Shown here piece by piece: positions 1-11,945 of a stretch of 64,000 nt of DNA. Both the position numbers and the translations under genes were made by a program. The stretch spans positions 79,611,200 through 79,675,199 of the forward strand of contig NC_087062.1 of the NCBI RefSeq assembly GCF_963678635.1, in the 5' to 3' direction. Origin of the DNA: Symsagittifera roscoffensis. Taxonomy: Eukaryota; Xenacoelomorpha; Acoela; Convolutidae. The notes under the pieces are model-generated. The model had not been told where the DNA came from. It was given only the letters and a program-made list of their open reading frames with translations, and searched no databases. Each line of letters starts with the position of its first letter. Position 1 is the stretch's first letter.

Positions 1-519
1 TACCAGTTTAAAAATTACCTCATTTGAAAATTGTCCACGATACAAGATATCATTATATAATATAATGTTAAAAAGAATCAAGGAATTGAAAAGCCGGTTA
101 ATCAATAAAAGCAAATACAAGGCGTCGGTTAAAATCAAAGAAACGACAAAACTTTAGCTGCACACAGTTCGAAAATAAATGACCTTGCTAATCACTTGGC
201 CTCCAAATTGAAACTCAAACTTCAAAACAGACTAGACCACAAATGAAATTGAAAAGGTTTCCGATTGATCAAAACGAACTTTGCCAAAATTGGCCAGATT
301 TTCCTAACAAATCAAGCCGGTACAAAAATAAAAAGAAGTTTTTGCAAAATTCTAGAGCTTGAAATCATTTTCCTTGCGAACAAATTGCCGCTATGTTTGA
401 TGAAAAATATCGACCCTCATTTCGATCAAAGTTTTGCTAGACGTAAAACTCAAAAGGCCTATAGGCCCCTACCCCCAATGTGGCGCCCCGTAAAAACAAC
501 AAGTGCTCTGAGAGTGAAC
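1..519. other. AT-rich stretch without a recognisable gene
   Basis: I see no exon with splice signals, no repeat shared with the rest of the window, and no RNA gene. The open frames here are short and have no ATG start or recognisable domain. Confidence 0.5.
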
Positions 520-1569
520 TGCTAGAGACAAATTTTTCGAATGCGAGTCGTGGTGTTGCGCTTAGGTGCTCTCCGGAAGCGTGCAAGGAGAAGCCAATGG
601 AAAACATGATCTAACAAATTTAATTTAAAGACAAAATAGGCAGAAATTAATTCAAAATTTAGAAATTGAAGCAGCAAGGGAATGGATATAAGATTGTATG
701 TTAGAGTCTTTTTATGAACTAATTGTTTGTTGAAGTTTTCCATTTAGATCATAGTAATTTCCCGGGTTAATTTGATGATACCGTTGGGTGACTTCAAGAT
801 GTTGGAATTTCGATGATAGGGTTCCAATTGAATTTTTTCAAATCACGTAAATATTTAAGGATGGCCGCCTTAAATCAAAACAATATAACATAGATGCCAC
901 CCATCAACTGTATTTGTGATTCGAACAAGCTACGTACATTATTTTGATAATGATTTCATAGAAAATTAGGAAACTGTTGTTCGACCAATCTTATCCACTT
1001 AAATGTACGCTTTTTGAAGTAAACCGTGAGCTCGTCTAGTTTCTTAAAATCATGTAGTGTCAAATTCAGTTTAGTTGCCGCACTGCATACTTCCTCATGT
1101 ATAAGTCGAACGCGAGTTCCACGTTTTACTCCGGTACAAACCTGGCAGGAATGATTTTCAGCGCTTTAATCCAGTCTAGAATTCAGCTTCTGTTGTATAT
1201 CTTGAGTGCGCTGAGATTTTCATGATATGCAAATGTGCGCTGAGGTCTGGCTGTTTACCATGTTTAATTATTTCCTGACTGCCTCCTTCGTTTTTTGAAC
1301 CAAATGTCAAGCTTCTGAGTGTTCTGCGTTGAGTTCGTGACTATTGTGTTTGAGAGTATAATGGCCCCACTTGTGATTAAAATTTTTGAGCACCTATTTT
1401 CATCTCCTCTTGCTCCACCGCCAGTGTGTTGTTGTCTTCCTATCGCGCTTCTCTTGAGTTTCATGGCCGTCAGGAATTAGTGTTTGGCTGTTTTGTGAGG
1501 TTTCCCGATTAACAGAGTTCTTTTTTGACTAGTCAAGAAAATCAGAAGTCAGACAAGTAATGCAAAGTG
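520..1569. repeat. Old segmental-duplication block (partner at 9320-10725)
   Basis: This stretch aligns with 9320-10725 through many short matching runs in the same order. Examples are the string starting AATGCGAGTCGTGGTGTTG (its partner near 9348 reads AATGCAAGTCGAAGTGTTG) and the shared ACCATGTTTAATT at about 1258 and 10448. The two sides differ by many substitutions and indels, so the duplication is much older than the 3.65 kb tandem pair that follows. No coding sequence is seen. Confidence 0.7.
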
Positions 1570-3053
1570 TATGCATTTTTAATTGAGTTGATCTAACTCA
1601 ATACTATATTAACACTAAAATAAATACTCGCATTAGGTTTGGATATTTTAGGTTTACGTTTTTCATTAATAACGCAAAATTAAGTCAGGTATCATCAATC
1701 TAGAATTACTTATGGTTGCTTTTTGGTCTTGCTTTTGTTCATAATTCATTAGAACGTTTTTATTGGCATGGGATCTTAGGTTATGGGCAATTTAAGTATA
1801 CTAAACTATTTGGTATCGAAAAGAAAATGAAGGATTTTTTTTGTCATGGGAGCGTCCGGTATGGTACGTTGACGCCAATCTTTCACGTAGTTGTGCTCAA
1901 GTTAGAACGTTGATTTGTCATTGTTAATGCTCAATCTTGCAGTTTTTCACTTAATTTAGTTTTTTTTTCATCAAAAAATAAAATGAAAGTTTTTCAAAAA
2001 AAAAAATTTAACAAGGTTTTTCTAATCTGTAGTTTTTTTGTTTACAGTGGAGTTTTTTCGCAAACCATTCTAGTCTAATCATTTTGCACTACTCGGAAAT
2101 CAATTTTTTTTTTGGTTTTGTTCATAACATCAGTTCAGATTATCTTATGCAGATTACCAACTCTCTTGTCGTACCAAAATATGGCCGATATTTTAAAAGA
2201 AATGAAATGATTGTCTAATCTTTTATAATTTTTGTTTTGAGTTTTATTCAAAATTTTAGTATTAGTTTTCAGTTTTTATTTTTTTACACGTAACCCCTCT
2301 CTATTTGAATATTTAAAATTTCAATTTTGTTTTTCGTTCCGTCGGAAAAACTACTTGAACTTTCCCCTAAGAGAGTGCGAAGGAAAGTAAAAACTGGTAA
2401 TTATGTAGCGTTTTAGAGTATGAATGAACGATTTGAGTCACATTCGTTTAGATCCTGTCGTTTTCTCAGAACCCAGCGCTAGAGTGCAGCTTCACCTGTG
2501 TCCTTTTTAAGAAGATTTTTGAAACAGATTTTTTTCACACATTTGAGTTTGCGAACGTAGTACTATAGAACAATTACACTTTTCCAACCTCACTTTTGTG
2601 CAGTTTGTGTGCACTTTTGTGCAGTTTGTGTTCTCGAAAAAAAATTGAGCGATATTTTCGAATTATTTGAGCGCGTCAAAAAGTCCAAGTTCCAACTAGA
2701 CGCGTTCCAGCAACCATTTCGAATTGAATTGAAGTAAGTTAATAGGTCTTCTATTTACCTCTGATAAGCAAAATATAGTTTTTAGTATTTCAAACTCTTC
2801 GAAGTTTATTTTTTTTTTCAAATCACACTTCTCATCTTTCTTGCGTTTTTTTTCTAAAACACATTTTTCTAAAGTGCACCTTCCTTCCATTTTTTATAGA
2901 GATCATAGAATCTAGGTTTAAAAGATCGAAATGGCGCATAGATAGCTTTGAGTTATTGAGTTTTAAAAACTTGAAAAATTTTTCTTCAGTTTTCGAACTA
3001 TGCGTATGCGAACTAAATTGAACTCTCTAATTGAGAAAAAATTGACTGTGAAG

Positions 3054-3262
3054 TGGACGCCCCCTTCCCATCTCAGAAATTCGACCTATTCGCTAACCAA
3101 AGAGTCTCGCATTTGGTATTATTTTTTGTTATCGCTTTTTGGCCGAACAACCCTAAATTTTTTCTAAATGCGCCTTTCTTAAAGGTGTTCTTCCATGTAA
3201 AAAAAATTTGAACCGGAACGCGCGTCGAAAAACGCAATTTTGTGATCAAAAGTTTACAAAAA
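3054..3262. mobile_element. Left part of GC-rich MITE, copy A
   Basis: The segment matches the left half of the element at 50681-51115. It shares the GGACGCCCCC start, the TTTTTGGCC..AAC..CCCTAAA stretch, TCTAAA.GCGCCTTT, and CGCGCGTCGAAAAACGCAATTTT. The right half, including the AAATCCTAG..CTG.CCCTGA end, is missing here. Confidence 0.65.
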
Positions 3263-3386
3263 TTGCCATAAATTGTGGTTGTGACTGGTTTTTTACGCTT
3301 GCGATAAGCAAGCGTAATCAAATTGGAAGCTAACTTTTTTTCCGGAGTAACAGCTAGTTTAACAAAATCAGTTGAATCACTTCTTT

Positions 3387-3452
3387 TCACTTCTCTTTTT
3401 ATCTTCTCTTCACTTCTCTTTTTATCTTCTCTTCACTTCTCTTCTTATTTTC
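3387..3452. repeat. 23 bp microsatellite, about three units (copy A)
   Basis: The unit CACTTCTCTTTTTATCTTCTCTT is repeated about three times with a degenerate edge on each side. The same array is present in copy B at about 7040-7106. Confidence 0.8.
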
Positions 3453-3470
3453 CCTTTAAAATGTTGACGG

Positions 3471-3540
3471 TTGCTGCCCCCTAGCCTGGAAGTAAAGCAG
3501 TTGCCCTTCTCCCTAACGTCTGGGGTTCGAGTCGTGGTGG
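3471..3540 (+). ncRNA. tRNA-like segment (SINE head or tRNA pseudogene), copy A
   Basis: The stretch has a box A-like run TAGCCTGGAAGTAAAGC (3482-3498) and, 24 bases later, a box B-like GGGGTTCGAGTC (3522-3533). This is the layout of an internal RNA polymerase III promoter. The flanking arms do not pair as a sound T-stem or acceptor stem, so it is not a functional tRNA. A tRNA-derived SINE fragment or pseudogene is most likely. An exact copy lies at 7125-7194. Confidence 0.35.
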
Positions 3541-4701
3541 GATCTTGTTTTTTTTTTCAGTATCAAGGAAATTCAAAAACAAAGTTTCCTAGAAAAATGA
3601 ATTGTTGGTTATTTGCTTGTTCGCTCAGGTTTTGTCGGCTAAATTGCCAAACGGATTTTGCTTGTGTTCTAGACAATTTTCCTTTTAGGTGCAAGTGCAA
3701 ATGTTGTTCATTCTAATTTCAAGGGGTACTTGAAAGATTTTCAAAAGAATTTTCATGAATTTTTTTTTCGGTTCAAGAGATTTCAGCTTTTAGATTGTCG
3801 GCTTAGCTGTCACATCATTGATTTTTCCGTGCCCAAATTTCATTGTAGTTGTAAGTGCAATTGTTGTTCATTGTTGTTTAAGGTGGGACTTAAAAGTTTT
3901 TATAAAATCATTTTTTTCGGCTCAACTTGTGTCTGCTCAAACATCGTCGGCTTTGTTTCTTTGCTCAATTTTTGTTTCGTTGTTGCTGTTTTAAATCCAA
4001 GTGTCTGGCATGCTTGCCTGGACTGAACTGCTATCGAGACTTGTGAAAGTTCATATAACCTAATTTTTTCATAATTTTTATTTTTCGGCTTTAATGTTTT
4101 TATTTTATGTTAGCGTTGCAGAAAAATTTGTCAGAATAAGGTATTGATAGTTTTCTGCGATGGTCAATTTCAGTTTGGTTCACTCAAAAAAGTTTGACAG
4201 CAATTTCGATAGATATTTCTGCCTCTAAAATTAAAAATCCTGGGTTGATTTGATTTTTCAAGCAAACATTATTTGGTTTTTTGACACGGTTCCCGCAAAG
4301 TGTGTTAGTTTTCTCAAACATGAGTCAGTGAGTGAAATTTGCGTTTTTTTCTTCTTTCCATTTGCGTGAGTTCAATACTCTTTTTTCCAGCTGCCTGTTG
4401 GCTCTGCTTAAGGTTTTGTTAACTAAAGTTTTGTTAACTAACTTTGATTATCAATATTCTAACGAGTTGTGTGCTAGATAGACAATCAAATTATTTATCA
4501 AAATATCTCATACAAACTAAGCTAAATAGTATCAGTGAAATAATGAGAGCCTCCTAAAAACGATAACTGATATCTCAGTATTTGTTAATGAGATTTTGGG
4601 CAATTTTCTATGCCTTGAGATTAACTTATTAGGAAACCCAAGGTTTAATTGCTTCGAAAATTATTTAGAGATCAATTTGGCTTGTGCAGCAGTGTGGTCT
4701 G

Positions 4702-4881
4702 TTCACGTGACAGAAGGACGGAATGCACGAAAATTTTCAGCCAATCAGATTGTTCAAACTGTCTAAAATTGACAGATTTTTCATCCTTTGTATTTTGAGA
4801 TTTTCGAATATTGAATTCTGATTGGCTTGCAGTTTACTGCGCCTTAGTTCTTCTTGGATTTGGTTCCTTCTGTATGAGTGA
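4702..4881. mobile_element. Foldback MITE with inverted CCAATCAGA arms, copy 1
   Basis: About 180 bp with imperfect terminal inverted repeats. The left arm reads CACGTGACAGAAGGACGG and runs to CAGCCAATCAGA. The right arm, read on the other strand, starts CACTCATACAGAAGGAACC and reaches GCCAATCAGAATTC. Diverged copies lie at 8355, 16233 and 20508. It has no coding capacity, so any transposition needs an enzyme supplied elsewhere. Confidence 0.75.
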
Positions 4882-5195
4882 TACTCCTAAACGACAGACT
4901 GCATCCTTATTTTCAACGTTAAAAAATTCTTAAATCAAAAACATTATTTGAACTGAAACAGCTAAATTGTTGATCTGAGTGTAGATATGTTGATTTTTAA
5001 CACTTTGAAGGCTTATGTAAAGAACAATTTTTAAGAGTAATGAACGTATTCATTACTCGTATATTGGTCTTAATATAGGTCTTTCAGCAAAAAGTCTTAA
5101 GAGTTGTTCAGGCTCATTTTTGATTTTTCGCAGTTTGATTTTTTTTTTCAGCTCAGTGCATTTCTGTCGTTAAAAGGAAGGCGAGCTCCACTATC

Positions 5196-5222
5196 ATTTT
5201 TAATAGAGAGCTCCACTATCGT
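5196..5222. repeat. Junction between tandem copies with 13 bp direct repeat
   Basis: The end of copy A, GAGCTCCACTATC (5183-5195), is repeated at 5208-5220 after the short spacer ATTTTTAATAGA, and then copy B starts. The same 13 bases also end copy B (8836-8848). The extra copy at the joint is a scar of the event that made the duplication. Confidence 0.85.
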
Positions 5223-6706
5223 TATGCATTTTTAATTGAGTTGATCTAACTCAATACTATATTAACACTAAAATAAATACTCGCATTAGGTTTGGATTTT
5301 TTAGGTTTACGTTTTTCATTAATAACGCAAAATTAAGTCAGGTATCATCAATCTAGAATTACTTATGGTTGCTTTTTGGTCTTGCTTTTGTTCATAATTC
5401 ATTAGAACGTTTTTATTGGCATGGGATCTTAGGTTATGGGCAATTTAAGTATACTAAACTATTTGGTATCGAAAAGAAAATGAAGGATTTTTTTTTTCAT
5501 GGGAGCGTCCGGTATGGTACGTTGACGCCAATCTTTCACGTAGTTGTGCTCAAGTTAGAACGTTGATTTGTCATTGTTAATGCTCAATCTTGCAGTTTTT
5601 CACTTAATTTAGTTTTTTTTTCATCAAAAAATAAAATGAAAGTTTTTCAAAAAAAAAAAATTTAACAAGGTTTTTCTAATCTGTAGTTTTTTTGTTTACA
5701 GTGGAGTTTTTTCGCAAACCATTCTAGTCTAATCATTTTGCACTACTCGGAAATCAATTTTTTTTTTGGTTTTGTTCATAACATCAGTTCAGATTATCTT
5801 ATGCAGATTACCAACTCTCTTGTCGTACCAAAATATGGCCGATATTTTAAAAGAAATGAAATGATTGTCTAATCTTTTATAATTTTTGTTTTGAGTTTTA
5901 TTCAAAATTTTAGTATTAGTTTTCAGTTTTTATTTTTTTACACGTAACCCCTCTCTATTTGAATATTTAAAATTTCAATTTTGTTTTTCGTTCCGTCGGA
6001 AAAACTACTTGAACTTTCCCCTAAGAGAGTGCGAAGGAAAGTAAAAACTGGTAATTATGTAGCGTTTTAGAGTATGAATGAACGATTTGAGTCACATTCG
6101 TTTAGATCCTGTCGTTTTCTCAGAACCCAGCGCTAGAGTGCAGCTTCACCTGTGTCCTTTTTAAGAAGATTTTTGAAACAGATTTTTTTTACACATTTGA
6201 GTTTGCGAACGTAGTACTATAGAACAATTACACTTTTCCAACCTCACTTTTGTGCAGTTTGTGTGCACTTTTGTGCAGTTTGTGTTCTCGAAAAAAAATT
6301 GAGCGATATTTTCGAATTATTTGAGCGCGTCAAAAAGTCCAAGTTCCAACTAGACGCGTTCCAGCAACCATTTCGAATTGAATTGAAGTAAGTTAATAGG
6401 TCTTCTATTTACCTCTGATAAGCAAAATATAGTTTTTAGTATTTCAAACTCTTCGAAGTTTATTTTTTTTTTCAAATCACACTTCTCATCTTTCTTGCGT
6501 TTTTTTTTCTAAAACACATTTTTCTAAAGTGCACCTTCCTTCCATTTTTTATAGAGATCATAGAATCTAGGTTTAAAAGATCGAAATGGCGCATAGATAG
6601 CTTTGAGTTATTGAGTTTTAAAAACTTGAAAAATTTTTCTTCAGTTTTCGAACTATGCGTATGCGAACTAAATTGAACTCTCTAATTGAGAAAAAATTGA
6701 CTGTGA

Positions 6707-6917
6707 AGTGGACGCCCTCTTCCCATCTCAGAAATTCGACCTATTCGCTAACCAAAGAGTCTCGCATTTGGTATTATTTTTTGTTATCGCTTTTTGGCCG
6801 AACAACCCTAAATTTTTTCTAAATGCGCCTTTCTTAAAGGTGTTCTTCCATGTAAAAAAAATTTGAACCGGAACGCGCGTCGAAAAACGCAATTTTGTGA
6901 TCAAAAGTTTACAAAAA
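6707..6917. mobile_element. Left part of GC-rich MITE, copy B
   Basis: Duplicate of the fragment at 3054-3262, shifted by the tandem period. It is homologous to the left half of the element at 50681-51115. Confidence 0.65.
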
Positions 6918-7124
6918 TTGCCATAAATTGTGGTTGTGACTGGTTTTTTACGCTTGCGATAAGCAAGCGTAATCAAATTGGAAGCTAACTTTTTTTCCGG
7001 AGTAACAGCTAGTTTAACAAAATCAGTTGAATCACTTCTTTTCACTTCTCTTTTTATCTTCTCTTCACTTCTCTTTTTATCTTCTCTTCACTTCTCTTCT
7101 TATTTTCCCTTTAAAATGTTGACG

Positions 7125-7194
7125 GTTGCTGCCCCCTAGCCTGGAAGTAAAGCAGTTGCCCTTCTCCCTAACGTCTGGGGTTCGAGTCGTGGTC
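7125..7194 (+). ncRNA. tRNA-like segment, copy B
   Basis: Second copy of the segment at 3471-3540 with the same box A-like and box B-like motifs. The arms do not form a credible cloverleaf. Confidence 0.35.
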
Positions 7195-8354
7195 GGATCT
7201 TGTTTTTTTTTCAGTATCAAGGAAATTCAAAAACAAAGTTTCCTAGAAAAATGAATTGTTGGTTATTTGCTTGTTCGCTCAGGTTTTGTCGGCTAAATTG
7301 CCAAACGGATTTAGCTTGTGTTCTAGACAATTTTCCTTTTAGGTGCAAGTGCAAATGTTGTTCATTCTAATTTCAAGGGGTACTTGAAAGATTTTCAAAA
7401 GAATTTTCATGAATTTTTTTTTCGGTTCAAGAGATTTCAGCTTTTAGATTGTCGGCTTAGCTGTCACATCATTGATTTTTCCGTGCCCAAATTTCATTGT
7501 AGTTGTAAGTGCAATTGTTGTTCATTGTTGTTTAAGGTGGGACTTAAAAGTTTTTATAAAATCATTTTTTTCGGCTCAACTTGTGTCTGCTCAAACATCG
7601 TCGGCTTTGTTTCTTTGCTCAATTTTTGTTTCGTTGTTGCTGTTTTAAATCCAAGTGTCTGGCATGCTTGCCTGGACTGAACTGCTATCGAGACTTGTGA
7701 AAGTTCATATAACCTAATTTTTTCATAATTTTTATTTTTCGGCTTTAATGTTTTTATTTTATGTTAGCGTTGCAGAAAAATTTGTCAGAATAAGGTATTG
7801 ATAGTTTTCTGCGATGGTCAATTTCAGTTTGGTTCACTCAAAAAAGTTTGACAGCAATTTCGATAGATATTTCTGCCTCTAAAATTAAAAATCCTGGGTT
7901 GATTTGATTTTTCAAGCAAACATTATTTGGTTTTTTGACACGGTTCCCGCAAAGTGTGTTAGTTTTCTCAAACATGAGTCAGTGAGTGAAATTTGCGTTT
8001 TTTTCTTCTTTCCATTTGCGTGAGTTCAATACTCTTTTTTCCAGCTGCCTGTTGGCTCTGCTTAAGGTTTTGTTAACTAAAGTTTTGTTAACTAACTTTG
8101 ATTATCAATATTCTAACGAGTTGTGTGCTAGATAGACAATCAAATTATTTATCAAAATATCTCATACAAACTAAGCTAAATAGTATCAGTGAAATAATGA
8201 GAGCCTCCTAAAAACGATAACTGATATCTCAGTATTTGTTAATGAGATTTTGGGCAATTTTCTATGCCTTGAGATTAACTTATTAGGAAACCCAAGGTTT
8301 AATTGCTTCGAAAATTATTTAGAGATCAATTTGGCTTGTGCAGCAGTGTGGTCT

Positions 8355-8534
8355 GTTCACGTGACAGAAGGACGGAATGCACGAAAATTTTCAGCCAATC
8401 AGATTGTTCAAACTGTCTAAAATTGACAGATTTTTCATCCTTTGTATTTTGAGATTTTCGAATATTGAATTCTGATTGGCTTGCAGTTTACTGCGCCTTA
8501 GTTCTTCTTGGATTTGGTTCCTTCTGTATGAGTG
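8355..8534. mobile_element. Foldback MITE with inverted CCAATCAGA arms, copy 2
   Basis: Identical in layout to the copy at 4702-4881 because it lies inside the second tandem unit. It therefore does not represent an independent insertion. Confidence 0.75.
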
Positions 8535-8848
8535 ATACTCCTAAACGACAGACTGCATCCTTATTTTCAACGTTAAAAAATTCTTAAATCAAAAACATTA
8601 TTTGAACTGAAACAGCTAAATTGTTGATCTGAGTGTAGATATGTTGATTTTTAACACTTTGAAGGCTTATGTAAAGAACAATTTTTAAGAGTAATGAACG
8701 TATTCATTACTCGTATATAGGTCTTAATATAGGTCTTTCAGCAAAAAGTCTTAAGAGTTGTTCAGGCTCATTTTTGATTTTTCGCAGTTTGATTTTTTTT
8801 TCAGCTCAGTGCATTTCTGTCGTTAAAAGGAAGGCGAGCTCCACTATC

Positions 8849-9319
8849 GAACAGCAAAAATGTGAAGGTCACAAAAAACCTGATCGACCTCAAATTTCGA
8901 AAATGGAAATTGAATATCAGGTTTGCCAGCGAAATTAAGGTTTTACCTATTGATCCAGTTTTCTCAAATTTGGTTAATTTTATCACAAAAGTGTCTATCA
9001 TAAATTGGTCTACAAATTCACAGAGCTTCAATGCCATTGATTTTTTTCTTCGAAATTCAAAAGTTGAAAATTTTTGAAAAAAATTAAGTCGGTTTTTTTT
9101 TCAGTTTCCTTGCATTGAATATACTTTTCCAACTTTCTTTTGGCTATGTTTAGAAAGTTGTGGATCGGTCTATTCTTTTAATTTCTTTGTAATTCTTCAC
9201 TTTGATCGAGAAATATCCTTTCACATGTTTGATCTATTTCTTTTTTTCACTGGACTCAAAGGATCAACAGGCCACTACCGTCAATCTGGAGTCCTGTTAA
9301 TAAGAGCAATTGCTCTGGG
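8849..9319. other. AT-rich stretch without a recognisable gene
   Basis: It lies between the recent tandem pair and the old diverged copy. Short frames are open on both strands at 8801-9077, but neither has a domain or splice signals and they overlap each other. Confidence 0.45.
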
Positions 9320-11945
9320 ATTGAATTTCTAGAAACAGGTTTTTTGAATGCAAGTCGAAGTGTTGTGTTTAGGCGTTCTGCGCGGATGCAAGGTGACGCC
9401 TACCAGAAATTCAATCTTACAAAGTTAATTTAAATACAAAATTGGCATAAACTAAAACAGCATTTAGAAATTAAAGGAGCAAGGAAATAGATATACGATA
9501 ATATGATTTAGTCTTTGTATAAACGATCTGTCTGTTGAACTTTTTCCTTTAGGTCGCGGTATTTTTACCGGGGTAAGTTGATAGTACCCCTGAATGCCTT
9601 AAAAATGTGAGTTTTTTATGACAAGAATTCAATTTAATGTTCTCAAGAAACGTATATATTAAAGAATGGTCGCCTTGATTCAAAGCGGTAACACCTAGAT
9701 ACCACTTATTCACTCCATTTCTGGTCCGGGCAAGGCCACATGCAGCATTTTGACAAATATTCAATAAAGAATTTGGAAAGTGTTTTTCCACTAATCATAT
9801 CACCTCTAATGTACTCTTTGTGAAATAAGCCGGGCAGTTTTTTGAAATCTCGTCTAGTTTTTTGAAACGAATGTTTGTAAAATCCAGTTTGGTGGCCACA
9901 CTGCATACTTCCTCAATTATAAATCCAACGCAAATTCAACGTTTCACTCCGCTGTAAACCTAAGCCAGGAATAAACTTCAGTTTGTTACAAGTCAATTTG
10001 TAAATGAGACGCAAAAGCATTCAACCCCGCAGTTTCAAAACCGATCAAAAGTCGTCCAAGGTTTTGTCACCGATAAGTGCTCTGAGTGCGGTTTTAGTTC
10101 TGTTGTAAATTCATAAGGGTTTATTGCTGAGCAAGGCGTAGACGCAACGTTGATGAAAACCGCTAATCTGGATGTGTATAGTACAGCTGGTGAAATAAAC
10201 CGAACAAAGTTTTGAAAATGTCGTCCAGAATCGAGGTTCTGTTGTATAATTGAAGTGCGTTATGGTTCTCAATATTGCCAAAAATCATTTTGTTTGCCAA
10301 TTTGCTTGCCAAAAATTAAAACAAAACATAACTTTTGTTTACTTCTAGTTAGACTTCGCGTTCTGGTTGACCGGGATGGCAAGGACCGTTGAGTTGCTTA
10401 GTCGTTCTGCACCGTTTGTAAGCTAGCTACGACGGTCTGGCTGTTTACCATGTTTAATTGCTTTTTGATTATCTCCTCCTTTTTCTGAACTAATTTTCGA
10501 GCATCTGATGATTCCGCTCTGAGTTTGTGACTATGCTCGTTGCTGTTTGAGCATCTGATCGTTCTGCGTTGAGTTGGTGACTATGCTCGTTGCAGTGTGT
10601 TTTCGTCTTTGTATCGCGCTCTTTTGAATTTCTTTGCCAAGAATACTCGTTGACCTTTTGTGAGATTCCCAAAGTAGGAGATTTCCTTTTTGACTATTCA
10701 ATGAATAAAAAAAAGAGACACTGAAGGCACAATTGGTACTTTTTCAATTGAGCTGTTCTAATTCAAAACCTTAATGACACTAAATTAAGCATATGCTGGC
10801 AGTATGTTAATCCAAAAATTAAGTCCAGTTTGAAACTAACTGGTTGTCTTAGATTTGCGTTGTTCATTAAAAGCGCAAACCTAATTGAGGTATTTTTTCT
10901 CTAGATTTGTTTATGGTTACAGTTTGATCTCTACTTATGATTACACTCTCATTATGTCTTTTGATCGTAAATCAAAGTATCTTTTTAATTGGCTAGATAT
11001 TTTATGGTATCGGCAAATTTAGCGCTTGGGGTTTTTTGGTACTGTTTTTTGTCATGGGGGCTTTTATCATATTGTTATGGTGTCTTTTGTCCTGACATCG
11101 ATCTTTTATTTAATTATGCTCCAATTTGACTGTTGATATGTCGTTTTTTAATTCTCGTTTTTGCAGTTTTTCACCTAATTCAGTGTCCTGGTCTGAAAAA
11201 GATAACAATGAAAAAGAATTTTTTTGAACAAGAAATCAATGGAAAATTTTTTCTTTCCTGTAGATTATTTTTATATTAGATATTTTTTCCCTAAATAATT
11301 TTGGTATTTTCATTTCGTGCTACTGGCAAAACCTTTCCTGCTACTTGAAAATCAACTGACTTTCTCTATTTTTTATCAGCTCGTTTTTCTGGTTTCATGC
11401 ATGACTTAAGAACAGATTATCGCCTGCAGATTATCAAACCGTTGTTCGCGCCAAAAGATGGCGGGTTATTGAGAAGAAATGGAAAGATCGGCGAATCTGA
11501 CAAGTTTTGTTTTCCACTTTGTTTGAAATTTTTTTAAATAGTTTTTGTGATTATTTTTTAGACATAATCACCCTCTCGATTCAAAAATGCTAAACTTTTT
11601 ACGCTTGCGATTAGCAAGCGTTATCAAATGGGAATGTAGACTTCTTTTCGGGCTAACGACTAGCTTAACAAAACCAGTGATTCATATGATGCTGCTATGA
11701 GATGCTCAATTTCATGCTGAATTTCAAAGTTATTCAATCTCACGGAAGCGCTCATTTTGATGAAAATTCAAAATAAACTACTGGGTGGAGCAAGTTGCTA
11801 CAGGGTAGTTTGAGGGGTAAGTTGAAATTTTTTAATATTTTGAAAAAAAAAAATTTTTTGGCTCAACTGGTGTCTTCAAAGATTTAAGGCCTTGTTTCCG
11901 CTTCATAAGTTTTGTTCAGTTGCTAATTTGAATTTCAAATGTCAT
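9320..11945. repeat. Old diverged copy of 520-2500 and 3290-4030
   Basis: Runs matching the first 4 kb of the window appear in order. They include ACCATGTTTAATTG (10448), the region around 10741-10800 matching 1571-1640, and TTTACGCTTGCGATTAGCAA (from about 11597), which matches about 3290. Then GGCTCAACTGGTGTCT (11860) matches GGCTCAACTTGTGTCT (3919). Block 2640-3290 is absent here and is found instead at 13600. No protein is recognisable. Confidence 0.7.

Larger units (their letters stand above)
1570..5195. repeat. 3.65 kb direct tandem duplication, copy A
   Basis: This copy repeats at 5223-8848 with a constant offset of 3653-3655 bases and only scattered single-base differences (for example a base change near 1645 and slight length changes in T-runs). 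It begins at TATGCATTTTTAATTGAG and ends at GAGCTCCACTATC. It contains half of a GC-rich MITE, a 23 bp microsatellite, a tRNA-like segment and a complete foldback MITE, listed separately. The short open frames inside it are conserved only because the whole segment is, and none shows a domain. Confidence 0.95.
5223..8848. repeat. 3.65 kb direct tandem duplication, copy B
   Basis: It is nearly identical to 1570-5195 in content and order. Differences are limited to isolated bases and homopolymer lengths. It carries the same embedded elements: the MITE fragment at about 6707-6917, the microsatellite at about 7040-7106, the tRNA-like segment at 7125-7194 and the foldback MITE at 8355-8534. No gene is recognisable. 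Confidence 0.95.

Noticed and set aside
1716-7680. Short plus and minus frames conserved in both 3.65 kb copies
   Set aside because: Conservation is explained by the very recent duplication; no domain, many lack ATG, and both strands are open over the same DNA.
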